From contig JARFTZ010000057.1 in the NCBI GenBank assembly GCA_029289235.1, positions 56,829-120,828 on the forward strand: a stretch of 64,000 nt of DNA, given 5' to 3'. A program made the position numbers and the translations under genes. Position 1 is the first letter of the stretch, and each line of letters opens with the position of its first letter. This DNA comes from Gammaproteobacteria bacterium. GTDB taxonomy: Bacteria; Pseudomonadota; Gammaproteobacteria; Burkholderiales; Rhodocyclaceae. The notes beneath the pieces are model-generated. The model saw only the letters and a list, made by a program, of their open reading frames with translations, was not told where the DNA came from and did no database searches. Below are positions 46,315 to 57,312 of this stretch, piece after piece.

Positions 46315-46866
46315 ATGGGCAACCGTCTCAGCAAAATCGTCACCCGCACCGGCGACGCCGGCACCACCGGCCTCGGCGATGGCTCCCGCGTCGGCAAGGA
46401 CTGCCTGCGCATTGACTGCATCGGCGAAATCGACGAACTCAACTCAACCGTCGGCGTGCTCCTCGCCGAGCCGTTGCCGGAAAACGTCAGGACCGCCCTG
46501 CTGCGCATCCAGAACGACCTGTTCGATCTCGGCGGCGAAATCTGCATCCCCGGCTCGTCGTACATCAGCGAAGAGCACGTGGCGCGCCTCGAAGAGCTCG
46601 CTGCGCAGTTCAACGCCGAACTGCCGCCGCTGAAGAACTTCATCCTGCCCGGCGGCACCCGCCCGGCTTCGCTGGCCCATCTCGCCCGCTCGGTCTGCCG
46701 GCGGGTCGAACGGCGCATCGTCAGCCTCGGCAACAGCGAAGAGGTTTCCGAATTCGCCCGCAAGTACCTCAACCGCCTGTCCGACCTGCTGTTCATCTTC
46801 GGCCGCACGCTCAACCAGACGAGCGGCCAGGGCGACGTCCTCTGGGTGCAGGCCAAGGATCGCTGA
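46315..46866 (+). CDS. Cob(I)alamin adenosyltransferase, PduO type
   Basis: The 183-residue protein transfers the adenosyl group of ATP to cob(I)alamin, making coenzyme B12. It has IVTRTGDAGTTGLGDGSRVGKD (ATP-binding N-terminal motif), the conserved CIGEIDELNSTVGVLLAE, FILPGGTRPASLAHLARSVCRRVERR and LNRLSDLLFIFGRTLN. The ribosome site is AGGAAA. No other cobalamin gene is near. Confidence 0.95.
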   Translation: MGNRLSKIVTRTGDAGTTGLGDGSRVGKDCLRIDCIGEIDELNSTVGVLLAEPLPENVRTALLRIQNDLFDLGGEICIPGSSYISEEHVARLEELAAQFNAELPPLKNFILPGGTRPASLAHLARSVCRRVERRIVSLGNSEEVSEFARKYLNRLSDLLFIFGRTLNQTSGQGDVLWVQAKDR

Positions 46867-46891
46867 CCCGCAGTCGGCTGTTCCTGTCTTT

Positions 46892-46958
46892 GGTGCGTCC
46901 GCCGGGACGGACGCACCCGTCCTGTGCCTGGGAGCGACGCCGGATGGCCAATCCGGCG
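46892..46958. repeat. Two adjacent hairpins in the gap after the cobalamin gene
   Basis: GGTGCGTCCG (46892-46901) pairs with CGGACGCACC (46908-46917). CGCCGGAT (46938-46945) pairs with ATCCGGCG (46951-46958). Neither has a T-tail, so they are unlikely terminators; the pair form resembles dispersed extragenic palindromes. Confidence 0.45.
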
Positions 46959-47029
46959 CCACAGCCGTTTCGAGATGGTGGCGCGGCTCTTGCTAGATGG
47001 ATGCTGTTCGTTCAGCACCGGAGCCCGCC

Positions 47030-50000
47030 GTGTCGATCCATGTCGCCCTCAGCCACGTCACCCATTACCGCTACGACCGACCCGTCGGCCTGTCGCCGCA
47101 GATCGTCCGCCTGCGCCCGGCGCCGCATGCGCGCACGCCGATCCTCAGCTATGCGCTGAAGGTCACGCCGGCTGAACACTTCATCAACTGGCAGCAGGAT
47201 CCCCAGTCGAACTACCTTGCGCGCCTGGTCTTTCCGGAAAAGACGCGCGAATTCAAGGTCGAGGTCGACCTCGTCGCCGAACTGTCGGTGATCAATCCGT
47301 TCGACTTCTTCCTCGAACCGGGTGCCGAGAAATTCCCCTTCGCCTACGAACCGGGGTTGCGCCACGAACTGCTCCCCTTCCTCGAAAAATTGCCGGCGAC
47401 GCCGCTGTTCAAGGCCTTCGTCGCCGGCATCCCGCGCGAACCGACGCCGAGCGTCGACTTCCTCGTTGCGCTGAACCAGCGCGTGCAGCGGGCGATCGCT
47501 TACGTCATCCGTCTCGAACCGGGCGTGCAGACGCCGGGCGAGACGCTGATCAAGGCCACCGGCTCGTGCCGCGACTCGGCATGGCTGCTGGTGCAGGTGC
47601 TGCGCCATCTCGGCCTGGCCGCCCGCTTCGTCTCCGGCTACCTGATCCAGCTCACCCCGGACGTCAAATCGCTCGACGGCCCATCCGGCACCGACAAGGA
47701 CTTCACCGACCTGCATGCCTGGTGCGAGGTCTATCTCCCCGGCGCCGGCTGGATCGGCCTCGACCCGACCTCCGGCCTGTTCGCCGGCGAGGGCCACATC
47801 CCGATCGCCTGCTCGCCGGAACCCTCCTCGGCCGCACCGGTCAGCGGCTTCACCGAGGAATGCGAATGCGAGTTCTCGCACACCATGAAGATCGAGCGCA
47901 TCCGGGAAGCGCCGCGCGTCACCAAGCCGTACACGGAAGAACAATGGACCGACATCGAAGCGCTCGGCCACCGCATCGACGCCGATCTCACCGCCGGCGA
48001 CGTGCGCCTGACGATGGGTGGCGAGCCGACCTTCATCTCGATCGACGACCCGGACGGTGCCGAATGGAACACCGAGGCGCTCGGCCCGACGAAACGCGCC
48101 CGCGCCGTCGACCTGTTCCACCGCCTGCGCGAGAAATACGCGCCGCAGGGCCTTGCGCACTTCGGCCAGGGGAAGTGGTATCCGGGCGAACAACTGCCGC
48201 GCTGGGCGCTCAACTGCTTTTGGCGGCGCGACGGCGAAGCGATCTGGCACAACCCGGCGCTGATCGCCGACGAGACCAAGCCCTGCGGCGCTGACGCGGC
48301 GCTGGCCGGCCGCTTCCTGCGCGGCGTCGCGGAGCGACTCGACCTCGACAGCAACTACGTTTTCCCGGCCTATGAAGACGCCTTCTACTACCTGTGGCGC
48401 GAACGGCGCCTGCCGACCAACGTCGATCCGTTCGATTCACGTCTCGACGACCCGCTCGAACGCGAACGCCTGGCGCGCGTGTTCTCCCAGGGCCTCGACG
48501 CGGTCATCGGCCACGTCTTGCCGATCATGCGCAGCTTCACCAACGGCCGCTGGCAGACCGGCCCGTGGTTCCTGCGCAGCGAACGCTGCTACCTGATCCC
48601 CGGCGACTCGCCGCTCGGCTACCGCCTGCCGCTCGACTCGCAGCCCTGGGTCGCGCAGAACGACTACCCGTACTTCAACACGCCCGACCCGACGCAACCG
48701 TTCCCGCCGCTGCGCAGCGCCGCCGAGATCCGTCGCCAGTTCGCCGATCCACTCGCAGGCACGGAGCACGAAGCCTCGCCCCCGTCGCTTCCCGGCGGCG
48801 CCAACGGCGCCGCGTTCGAGCGCTGGCCGCAGAGCAAGGAATCGGCTGGCTGGATCACCCGCACGGCGATGACGGCGCAGGCGCGCGACGGCATCCTCTA
48901 CATCTTCATGCCGCCGACGCAGAGCCTCGACGACTACCTCGAGATCGCCGCCGCCGTCGAAGCCACGGCCGAGGAACTGGCGACGCCGGTGATCCTCGAA
49001 GGCTACGAGCCACCGCGCGATCCACGCCTCGTCAAGTTCAGCATCACCCCCGACCCCGGCGTCATCGAGGTCAACATCCAGCCCTGCGGCGACTGGGACG
49101 AACTCGTCGAGCGCACCACGCACCTCTACGATGCCGCCCGCCTGTCGCGGCTGACGACGGAGAAGTTCATGCTCGACGGCCGCCACACCGGCACCGGCGG
49201 CGGCAACCATTTCGTCCTCGGCGCAGCGACGCCGCTCGACTCGCCTTTCCTGCGCCGCCCCGACCTGCTGCGCAGTCTGATCAGTTACTGGCACAACCAC
49301 CCCTCGCTCTCGTACCTGTTTTCCGGCCTGTTCATCGGCCCGACCAGCCAGGCGCCGCGCATCGACGAGGCGCGCAACGATTCGGTCTACGAACTGGAGA
49401 TCGCATTCAGGCAGTTGCCGCAGATCGGCGCCGAGGTTGCGCCCTGGCTGATCGACCGCGTCCTGCGCAACCTGCTGATCGACGCTAGCGGCAACACCCA
49501 CCGCGCCGAATTCTGCATCGACAAGCTCTACTCGCCCGACAGCGCCACCGGCCGCCTCGGCCTGCTGGAAATGCGCGCCTTTGAAATGCCGCCGCACGCG
49601 CGCATGTCGCTGGCCCAGCAACTCCTGCTGCGGGCCCTGATCGCCCGCTTCTGGAACGCCCCGTACCAGCCTGCCCGGCTGGTCCGCTGGGGCACTGAAC
49701 TGCACGACCGCTTCATGCTGCCGCATTTCGTGCAGCAGGATTTCGCCGACGTCGTCACCGAACTCAACCGCGCGGGCTACGCCTTCGACCCGGCCTGGTT
49801 CGCGCCGCACTTCGAATTCCGCTTCCCGCTGCACGGCAAGTTCGCCGCGCTGGGCATCGAGGTCGAACTGCGCCACGCGCTGGAGCCCTGGCACGTCATG
49901 GGCGAGGAAGGCGCCGTCGGCGGCACGGTGCGCTATGTCGATTCGTCGGTCGAGCGCCTGCAGGTCAAGGCCACCGGCATGGCCGGCGACCGCTATGTGC

Positions 50001-50362
50001 TGACCTGCAACGGCCAGGCCATACCGTTGCAGAACACCGGGACGATTGGAGAATTCGTCGCCGGCGTGCGCTACCGCGCCTGGCAGCCGGCCTCGTGCCT
50101 GCATCCGACGATCGGCGTGCACGCCCCGCTCACCTTCGACCTCGTCGACACCTGGATGCAACGCTCGCTCGGCGGCTGCCAGTACCATGTGGCGCACCCC
50201 GGCGGCCGCAACTTCGAACGCTATCCGGTCAACGCCTACGAAGCCGAAGGCCGCCGCCTCGCCCGCTTCTCGGTGCTCGGGCACACGCCGGGGCGGATCG
50301 TTGCAGAGGCTGCAGCACCGGATGCCAGATTCCCGTTCACGCTAGACTTGCGGCGCTTCTGA
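47030..50362 (+). CDS. Transglutaminase-like / DUF2126 fusion protein
   Basis: The 1110-residue protein opens module A of the ATP-grasp/alpha-E system. The N-terminal beta domain (SIHVALSHVTHYRYDRPVGLSPQIVRLRP) is followed by a transglutaminase domain with catalytic Cys180 (GSCRDSAW), His229 (DLHAWCEVYLP) and Asp245 (IGLDPTSG). The C-terminal DUF2126 region runs from about residue 325 to the end and includes RLTMGGEPTFISIDDPDGAEWN and DGRHTGTGGGNHFVLGAATP. The start is GTG at 47030, 6 nt after GGAG; an ATG 33 bp upstream lacks a site. DUF2126 resembles the glutamine-synthetase/ATP-grasp amidoligase class, which is inference. Confidence 0.92.
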   Translation: MSIHVALSHVTHYRYDRPVGLSPQIVRLRPAPHARTPILSYALKVTPAEHFINWQQDPQSNYLARLVFPEKTREFKVEVDLVAELSVINPFDFFLEPGAEKFPFAYEPGLRHELLPFLEKLPATPLFKAFVAGIPREPTPSVDFLVALNQRVQRAIAYVIRLEPGVQTPGETLIKATGSCRDSAWLLVQVLRHLGLAARFVSGYLIQLTPDVKSLDGPSGTDKDFTDLHAWCEVYLPGAGWIGLDPTSGLFAGEGHIPIACSPEPSSAAPVSGFTEECECEFSHTMKIERIREAPRVTKPYTEEQWTDIEALGHRIDADLTAGDVRLTMGGEPTFISIDDPDGAEWNTEALGPTKRARAVDLFHRLREKYAPQGLAHFGQGKWYPGEQLPRWALNCFWRRDGEAIWHNPALIADETKPCGADAALAGRFLRGVAERLDLDSNYVFPAYEDAFYYLWRERRLPTNVDPFDSRLDDPLERERLARVFSQGLDAVIGHVLPIMRSFTNGRWQTGPWFLRSERCYLIPGDSPLGYRLPLDSQPWVAQNDYPYFNTPDPTQPFPPLRSAAEIRRQFADPLAGTEHEASPPSLPGGANGAAFERWPQSKESAGWITRTAMTAQARDGILYIFMPPTQSLDDYLEIAAAVEATAEELATPVILEGYEPPRDPRLVKFSITPDPGVIEVNIQPCGDWDELVERTTHLYDAARLSRLTTEKFMLDGRHTGTGGGNHFVLGAATPLDSPFLRRPDLLRSLISYWHNHPSLSYLFSGLFIGPTSQAPRIDEARNDSVYELEIAFRQLPQIGAEVAPWLIDRVLRNLLIDASGNTHRAEFCIDKLYSPDSATGRLGLLEMRAFEMPPHARMSLAQQLLLRALIARFWNAPYQPARLVRWGTELHDRFMLPHFVQQDFADVVTELNRAGYAFDPAWFAPHFEFRFPLHGKFAALGIEVELRHALEPWHVMGEEGAVGGTVRYVDSSVERLQVKATGMAGDRYVLTCNGQAIPLQNTGTIGEFVAGVRYRAWQPASCLHPTIGVHAPLTFDLVDTWMQRSLGGCQYHVAHPGGRNFERYPVNAYEAEGRRLARFSVLGHTPGRIVAEAAAPDARFPFTLDLRRF

Positions 50363-50380
50363 TATCGACCGACCGCCTTC

Positions 50381-52918
50381 ATGCCGCGCTCCCTGCTCGC
50401 GAACTATCCGCGCAAGACCGACCGTTTCGACGAGATGCTCGCCGAGAACGGCCAGTTGCGGCCGGCCTGGCGCGGCTTCTTCGACCATCTGGACGCCGCC
50501 ACGCCGGCGCAGATGCGCCAGCAGCTCGACTACGTGCGCCGGCGCATCCTGGAGAACGGCGTCACCTACAACGTCTACGCCGATCCGAAAGGCGCAGACC
50601 GGCCATGGGAACTCGACCCGCTGCCGCTGATCCTGTCCTCCGGGGAATGGGCGAGCATCTCCGCCGCCGTCACGCAGCGCGCGCGCCTGCTCAACGCCCT
50701 GCTGGTCGACCTCTACGGCGAGCAGACGCTGCTCAAGGACGGCAGCCTGCCGCCGGCGCTCGTCTACGGACACAACGGCTGCCTCTGGCCCTGCCAGGGC
50801 GTGCGCCCGCCTGGAGACACCTGGCTGCACCTCTACGCCGCCGACCTCGCCCGTTCGCCCGACGGCCGCTGGTGGGTCATCGCCGACCGCACGCAGGCTC
50901 CCTCGGGCGCCGGCTACGCACTGGAAAACCGCGTCATCGTCTCGCGCCTCTTCCCCGAGAAATTCCGCGACCTTGGCGTCCAGCACCTCGCCGGATTCTT
51001 CGCCGCGCTGCAGGAAAGCCTCGCGCACTGGGCGCCAAAGGACGGCGACGGCGGCAAGCCGCTGGTCGTCCTGCTCACGCCGGGGCCGTACAACGAAACC
51101 TACTTCGAGCACGCCTACCTCGCCCGCTACCTCGGCTACCCGCTGGTCGAGGGGCAGGATCTGACGGTGCGCGACGACCGCGTCTATCTGAGGACGCTGA
51201 CCGGTCTGAAGCGCGTGCACGCCATCCTGCGTCGGCTCGACGACGACTTCTGCGACCCGCTCGAACTGCGCGGCGACTCGGCGCTCGGCATTCCGGGACT
51301 CTTGCAATCAGTGCGCGCCGGCCGGGTGCTGGTGGCCAACGCGCTGGGCAGCGGGCTGCTCGAATCGGCGGCGCTGCCCGGCTTCCTGCCCGGCGCCTGT
51401 GAAAAGCTGCTTGGCGAAACGCTGCGCATGCCCTCGGTCGGCACCTGGTGGTGCGGCGAGCCGACGGCGCTGGAATTCGTCATCAAGCACCTCGACCGGC
51501 TGGTGATCAAGGGTGCCTTCCCGTCGCAACGGCTCGACCCGATCTTCGGCAGCGACCTGAAGGGCGCGCAGCGCGAGGAGGTCATCGAGCGCCTGCACGC
51601 CCGCCCGCAGGCCTACGTCGCGCAGGAACTGGTGCGCTTCTCGCAGGCGCCGTCGTGGAGCGCGCCGCACGAGCGGCGCCTGTTGCCGCGCGGTGTCGCG
51701 CTGCGCGTCTACGTTGCCGCAACGCCGCAGGGCTATCGGGTGCTGCCGGGGGGACTCACGCGCGTGACCTCCGCGATCAACGCCCGTTTCATCGCCATGC
51801 AGCGCGGCGGGTCGAGCAAGGACACCTGGATTCTCAGCGACGAGCCGGCCAGCACGTTCAGCCTGATCAAGCCGCAACTCGGCAAGGCCGACCTGATCCG
51901 CAGCGGCAGCAACCTCTCCTCCCGTGTCGTCGAGAATCTTTTCTGGTTCGGGCGCTACACCGAACGTTGCGAGGATACGGCACGGCTGCTGCGCGTCGGC
52001 CTCTCACGACTGGTCGACGCCGGCAGCGACGACGACACGCGCGCGCTGCTCTCGGCTTACGAAACCGGACGCGCCCTGCAGATGCTGCCGGACACCGGCA
52101 CCAAGCCGCGCGACCGCAACGACATCGAAACCCAGCTCCTGGCGGCCTTGTGCGGCGCCGAATGGGGCGACGGCCTGGCCGGCAACATCCGCCGCCTGCT
52201 TTGGGTCGGCGCGCAGGTGCGCGAGCGCTTCTCGCTCGACAACTGGCACGCGCTGAACCGCCTGCAGCAGCAGTTGCAGGCCTACGCCAAGAGCCGGCCG
52301 TCGCTCGGCGAGGCGCTGGCCTTTCTCGACCAGATGCTGCTTGCCAGTTCGACGCTGGCCGGATTCGCCATGGACGACATGACCCGCGACGACGGCTGGC
52401 GTTTCCTGATCATCGGCCGCCGGCTCGAACGCCTGATCTTCCTGTGCGAAGCCATCAGTCAGTTCCTGCGCCTCCGCTCGACGCGCGCGCCCGGAAGCAT
52501 CGACTGGCTGCTCGAACTGGCCGACAGCATCATCACCTACCGCTCGCGCTACATGGCCCAGCCCGAACTTCTGCCGGCCCTCGACCTGATCGTCTTCGAC
52601 GAAGCGAACCCGCACGCGGTAGTCTTCCAGGTGCACAACCTGATCCGCTACCTGGCCCGCCTGGAGCGGGAATTGGGCAGTTTGCCGGGCAACGCCGGCG
52701 ATGATGGTCTGCACGCAGGCCTTAGACGTCTGCGCGCCTTCGACCTGCAGTGCTTCGAGAGCCGCGACTTCGCCGCCTGTCAGGACTGCGGCAACTGCTT
52801 CGAACTGGCCGACCTGCTCGACGCCCTGGCGACGGCCGCCGCACAACTCTCCGACCGCCTGGCGATGCGCTACTTCACCCACGTCGGCGACGTCGGCCGG
52901 CAAACCCTGGCCGCCTGA
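50381..52918 (+). CDS. Circularly permuted ATP-grasp and alpha-E fusion protein
   Basis: The 845-residue protein joins two domains that are separate in module B. Residues about 15-480 are the circularly permuted type 2 ATP-grasp domain: LTPGPYNETYFEHAYLARYLGYPLVEGQDL, RRLDDDFCDPLELRGDSALGIPGLL, VIKGAFPSQRLDPIFG, VLPGGLTRV and SSKDTWILSD. Residues about 525-845 form the alpha-E helical domain, with VVENLFWFGRYTERCEDTARLLRVGL and a CQDCGNCF cysteine cluster near the end. Predicted to be a peptide-bond-forming amidoligase. It lies 18 bp after the DUF2126 gene. Confidence 0.9.
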   Translation: MPRSLLANYPRKTDRFDEMLAENGQLRPAWRGFFDHLDAATPAQMRQQLDYVRRRILENGVTYNVYADPKGADRPWELDPLPLILSSGEWASISAAVTQRARLLNALLVDLYGEQTLLKDGSLPPALVYGHNGCLWPCQGVRPPGDTWLHLYAADLARSPDGRWWVIADRTQAPSGAGYALENRVIVSRLFPEKFRDLGVQHLAGFFAALQESLAHWAPKDGDGGKPLVVLLTPGPYNETYFEHAYLARYLGYPLVEGQDLTVRDDRVYLRTLTGLKRVHAILRRLDDDFCDPLELRGDSALGIPGLLQSVRAGRVLVANALGSGLLESAALPGFLPGACEKLLGETLRMPSVGTWWCGEPTALEFVIKHLDRLVIKGAFPSQRLDPIFGSDLKGAQREEVIERLHARPQAYVAQELVRFSQAPSWSAPHERRLLPRGVALRVYVAATPQGYRVLPGGLTRVTSAINARFIAMQRGGSSKDTWILSDEPASTFSLIKPQLGKADLIRSGSNLSSRVVENLFWFGRYTERCEDTARLLRVGLSRLVDAGSDDDTRALLSAYETGRALQMLPDTGTKPRDRNDIETQLLAALCGAEWGDGLAGNIRRLLWVGAQVRERFSLDNWHALNRLQQQLQAYAKSRPSLGEALAFLDQMLLASSTLAGFAMDDMTRDDGWRFLIIGRRLERLIFLCEAISQFLRLRSTRAPGSIDWLLELADSIITYRSRYMAQPELLPALDLIVFDEANPHAVVFQVHNLIRYLARLERELGSLPGNAGDDGLHAGLRRLRAFDLQCFESRDFAACQDCGNCFELADLLDALATAAAQLSDRLAMRYFTHVGDVGRQTLAA

Positions 52919-52919
52919 G

Positions 52920-53846
52920 ATGAGCGACGCCGCCCGCTACCACGTCGTCCACGAGACGACCTACCGCTACGAGAGCCCGGTCTCGATCTCGCGCCAGCTT
53001 CTGCACCTCACGCCACGCCCGTGCGCCTGGCAGACCTGCCTCGAACACGCGGTGCACATCGACCCGCAGCCGAGCCTGGACGAGACACGCTTCGACGCCT
53101 TCGGCAATCCGGTCCGCCAGTTCGCCATCGAGTTGCCGCACAGCAGCCTCCTGGTGCGCGCCGAGAGCCGGATCGAGGTGCGCCCGCACCTGCCGGAGCT
53201 TCCTTTCGACAAAACCACCGCCTGGGACGACGTGCGCGATGCGCTCGCCTACGGCGCGCGGCCGATCCACCTGGAGGCCAGCGCCTGCCTGTTCGAATCG
53301 CCCTACGTACGCGTCAAGCGCGAGTTCGCCGCCTACGCGGCGCCGTGCTTCCCGCCGGGGCGGCCGCTGCTGGAAGCCACGCAGGCGCTGATGGCGAAGA
53401 TCTTCCGGGAGTTCAAGTTCGACGCCAAGGCCACCACCGTCGCCACGCCGGTCCTCCAGGTTCTCCAGGAAAAGCGCGGGGTCTGCCAGGATTTCGCCCA
53501 CCTGATGCTCGCCTGCCTGCGCTCGCTCGGACTCGCCGCGCGCTACGTCAGCGGCTACCTGCTGACCCAGCCACCGCCCGGCAAACCCCGGATGATCGGC
53601 GCCGACGCCTCGCACGCCTGGATCGCCGTCTTCTGCCCGGACGGAGACGACGGCTTCTGGGTCGACTTCGACCCGACCAACAACCTGTTGCCCGACACGC
53701 AGCACATCACCCTGGCCTGGGGCCGCGACTTCGGCGACGTCTCGCCGCTGCGCGGGGTCATCCTCGGTGGCGACGGGCACGCACCGGAGGTCGCGGTGAC
53801 GGTCACGCCTTACGACGAACTGACGGCGGCCACAACGGGGGTATGA
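52920..53846 (+). CDS. Transglutaminase-like family protein
   Basis: The 308-residue protein has an N-terminal beta domain (YHVVHETTYRYESPVSISRQLLHLTPRP) and a transglutaminase-like domain with Cys189 (RGVCQDFAHLM), His232 (DASHAWIAVF) and Asp251 (WVDFDPTNN). All three catalytic residues are intact, so it may be a peptidase, amidase or cross-linking enzyme. Its ATG directly follows the ATP-grasp/alpha-E stop (TGAGATG), showing tight coupling. It ends module A. Confidence 0.92.
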   Translation: MSDAARYHVVHETTYRYESPVSISRQLLHLTPRPCAWQTCLEHAVHIDPQPSLDETRFDAFGNPVRQFAIELPHSSLLVRAESRIEVRPHLPELPFDKTTAWDDVRDALAYGARPIHLEASACLFESPYVRVKREFAAYAAPCFPPGRPLLEATQALMAKIFREFKFDAKATTVATPVLQVLQEKRGVCQDFAHLMLACLRSLGLAARYVSGYLLTQPPPGKPRMIGADASHAWIAVFCPDGDDGFWVDFDPTNNLLPDTQHITLAWGRDFGDVSPLRGVILGGDGHAPEVAVTVTPYDELTAATTGV

Positions 53847-53882
53847 TGCGCCGTCACCATCCACCCCGCTGAACCACTCCCC

Positions 53883-54794
53883 GTGCCCCATCGCAACCTC
53901 AAGGGCGTCCTGCTCTTCCTCTCGGGACTGTTCCTGTTCTCCTCGGTCGACACCACGGCGAAGTACCTGACCGCCTTCTACAGCGTGCAGTTTCTCGTCT
54001 GGGCGCGCTTTGCCGTGCATCTGGCGATCATGCTGGTCGCCGTGGCGCCGGGAATGGGCCGCGAACTGGTGGTTACCCGCCGACCGGGGCTGATGATCTT
54101 TCGCGCGCTGCTGCTGGTCGCTTCAAGCCTGTTCATCCAGATGGCCTTCCGCTCCCTGCCGCTGGCCGAGACGACCGCCGTGTTTTTCGTCGCCCCGGTC
54201 ATCGTCGCGCTGCTCGCCGGACCGCTGCTCGGCGAGAAGGTGGCGCTGAAGACCTGGCTGGCGACGCTCGCCGGCTTCTGCGGCGTTCTCCTGATCGCGC
54301 GTCCCGGCGGCGCCCTGCTCGGCATCGGACTGGTTTATACGCTGGCCGCCGCGCTGTGTTATTCGCTGTACCAGATCCTCACCCGCAAGCTCGCCGACAC
54401 CGAGCCGACGATGCGCCAGTTGTTCTACACGGCGCTGATCGGCACGCTGGCCATGTCGCTGATCGTCCCGCCGTACTGGATCGGCGAATGGCCGCCGCTC
54501 GGCCACTGCCTGCTGGTCGCCTCGCTCGGCCTTTATGGCGGTGTCGGACACTTCCTCATCATCGGCGCCTATCGCACCGCGCCGGCCTCGGCCCTCGCCC
54601 CGATGATGTACGTCCAGCTGATCTGGGCAACGCTGCTCGGCTGGGCCGTTTTCGGGCAGTTGCCGGACAGCGCATCGACCACCGGCATGGCGATCATCGG
54701 CGTTGCCGGCATGACCCTCGCCCTCCGCCGCCCCCGCCGCGGCGTTACCGAAATCCAACGCAGTGAAGGCCCGGCAATCCGCGTTGAGCGATAG
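53883..54794 (+). CDS. EamA/DMT-superfamily transporter
   Basis: The 303-residue protein has ten predicted membrane helices in two EamA repeats (about 8-135 and 147-285). Motifs include FRSLPLAETTAVFFVAPVIVALLAGPLLGEKV and YRTAPASALAPMMYVQLIWATLLGWAVFGQLP. It starts with GTG at 53883, 36 bp after the transglutaminase gene. Substrates of this family include amino acids, nucleosides and small metabolites. It might export a product of the neighbouring system, but nothing proves it. Confidence 0.9.
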   Translation: MPHRNLKGVLLFLSGLFLFSSVDTTAKYLTAFYSVQFLVWARFAVHLAIMLVAVAPGMGRELVVTRRPGLMIFRALLLVASSLFIQMAFRSLPLAETTAVFFVAPVIVALLAGPLLGEKVALKTWLATLAGFCGVLLIARPGGALLGIGLVYTLAAALCYSLYQILTRKLADTEPTMRQLFYTALIGTLAMSLIVPPYWIGEWPPLGHCLLVASLGLYGGVGHFLIIGAYRTAPASALAPMMYVQLIWATLLGWAVFGQLPDSASTTGMAIIGVAGMTLALRRPRRGVTEIQRSEGPAIRVER

Positions 54795-54833
54795 AATGGC
54801 GGCCAACCCAGAAACGCAATCAAGGCACCGGAC

Positions 54834-55703
54834 GTGGACGACAAGGACTGGCGGATTCTCAAGGCGATCGCCGAGGAAAAGAACCTCACCAAGGCCGCCG
54901 CGCGCCTGTACATCACCCAGCCGGCGCTGACCTACCGCCTGAAGAACATCGAGGAAGAGTTCGGCGCGCAGATCGTCCTGCGCATTCCCAGCGGCGTTGA
55001 ATTCACCCCGCAGGGCGCATGCCTGCTGGCCTACGCCGACGAGATGCTGCAGAAGTTCGGCTCGGTCAAGGAACGCATCAAGAACATGGTGGACAAGGTG
55101 CAGGGGTCGCTGCGCATGGGCGCTTCCAGCGTCTTCGCCCACTACACCCTGCCGAAAATCCTCAAGGGCTTCATCACCTTCTATCCGGAAGTCGAGATTG
55201 CGCTGAAAACCGGCTTCAGCTCGAAGATCGTCGAGATGCTGGAGCGGCAGGAGATCACCCTCGGCATCGTGCGCGGTGAACACGACTGGAGCGGCGAACG
55301 CTTCCTGCTCTCGGAAGAGCCGCTGTGCATCGCCTCGCGCGAACCGATCGACTTCGCCGACCTGCCGCGACTGCCGCACATCCGCTACGGCGCCGACGCC
55401 GCGCTGCATCGCCTGCTCGACGACTGGTGGCGCAAGAATTTCAACACGCCGCCGAACACCACCATGGAAGTCACCACCATGGAAACGGCCCGGCAGATGG
55501 TTTTGCACGGCCTCGGCTGGTCGATCCTGCCGGGCATCGGCCTCGCCCGAAAATACGGGCTGGTGAAGCAGCCGCTGTTCTGGCCGGACGGCTCGCCGCT
55601 GATCCGCAAGACCTGGGTGCTGTGTTCCAACACCTCGCTCGAACTGCAGACCGTGCGCGCTTTCCTCGCCTATCTGGAAAGCGGCAAACCGATTCCGGAA
55701 TAA
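54834..55703 (+). CDS. LysR-family transcriptional regulator
   Basis: The 289-residue protein has an N-terminal winged helix-turn-helix (WRILKAIAEEKNLTKAAARLYITQPALTYRLKNIEEEFG) and a substrate-binding domain (about 90-289). The start is GTG at 54834, and the ATG-less leader is short. It is placed between the transporter and the second ATP-grasp gene on the same strand, so it may control the transporter or module B. The ligand is unknown. Confidence 0.92.
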   Translation: MDDKDWRILKAIAEEKNLTKAAARLYITQPALTYRLKNIEEEFGAQIVLRIPSGVEFTPQGACLLAYADEMLQKFGSVKERIKNMVDKVQGSLRMGASSVFAHYTLPKILKGFITFYPEVEIALKTGFSSKIVEMLERQEITLGIVRGEHDWSGERFLLSEEPLCIASREPIDFADLPRLPHIRYGADAALHRLLDDWWRKNFNTPPNTTMEVTTMETARQMVLHGLGWSILPGIGLARKYGLVKQPLFWPDGSPLIRKTWVLCSNTSLELQTVRAFLAYLESGKPIPE

Positions 55704-55803
55704 CCCCGGCTCCGCTTTTTGGCGGAGCGGGCAACCCCGTCCGCTTGTCGTGATTGGTGCGCCGCCGCCCAGCGCTGGTGCATCGCTGCCCGCTATCGTC
55801 GCC

Positions 55804-55828
55804 AAACCCTGATCAACCCCGGGTTTTT
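55804..55828 (+). terminator. Weak terminator-like hairpin after the LysR gene
   Basis: AAACCC (55804-55809) pairs with GGGTTT (55821-55826) around 11 nt, with the T-run continuing to 55828. The stem is only 6 bp. It may separate the LysR gene from module B. Confidence 0.35.
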
Positions 55829-55881
55829 CATTGGCACGCTTTCTGCTCGAAGCGATTAACCATTTCGCTGCGGCAACGACC

Positions 55882-57297
<1,416 letters not shown>

Positions 57298-57312
57298 GGA
57301 CCGGAGAAGACC

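Noticed and set aside
48437..50284. Long open frame antisense to the DUF2126 gene
   Set aside because: No recognisable motif and low-complexity acidic/basic composition; the plus-strand frame has intact catalytic motifs.
55709..55728. GCTCCGC/GCGGAGC hairpin after the LysR gene as a terminator
   Set aside because: Stem of 7 bp with the T-run in the loop and no T-tail, so not a convincing terminator.
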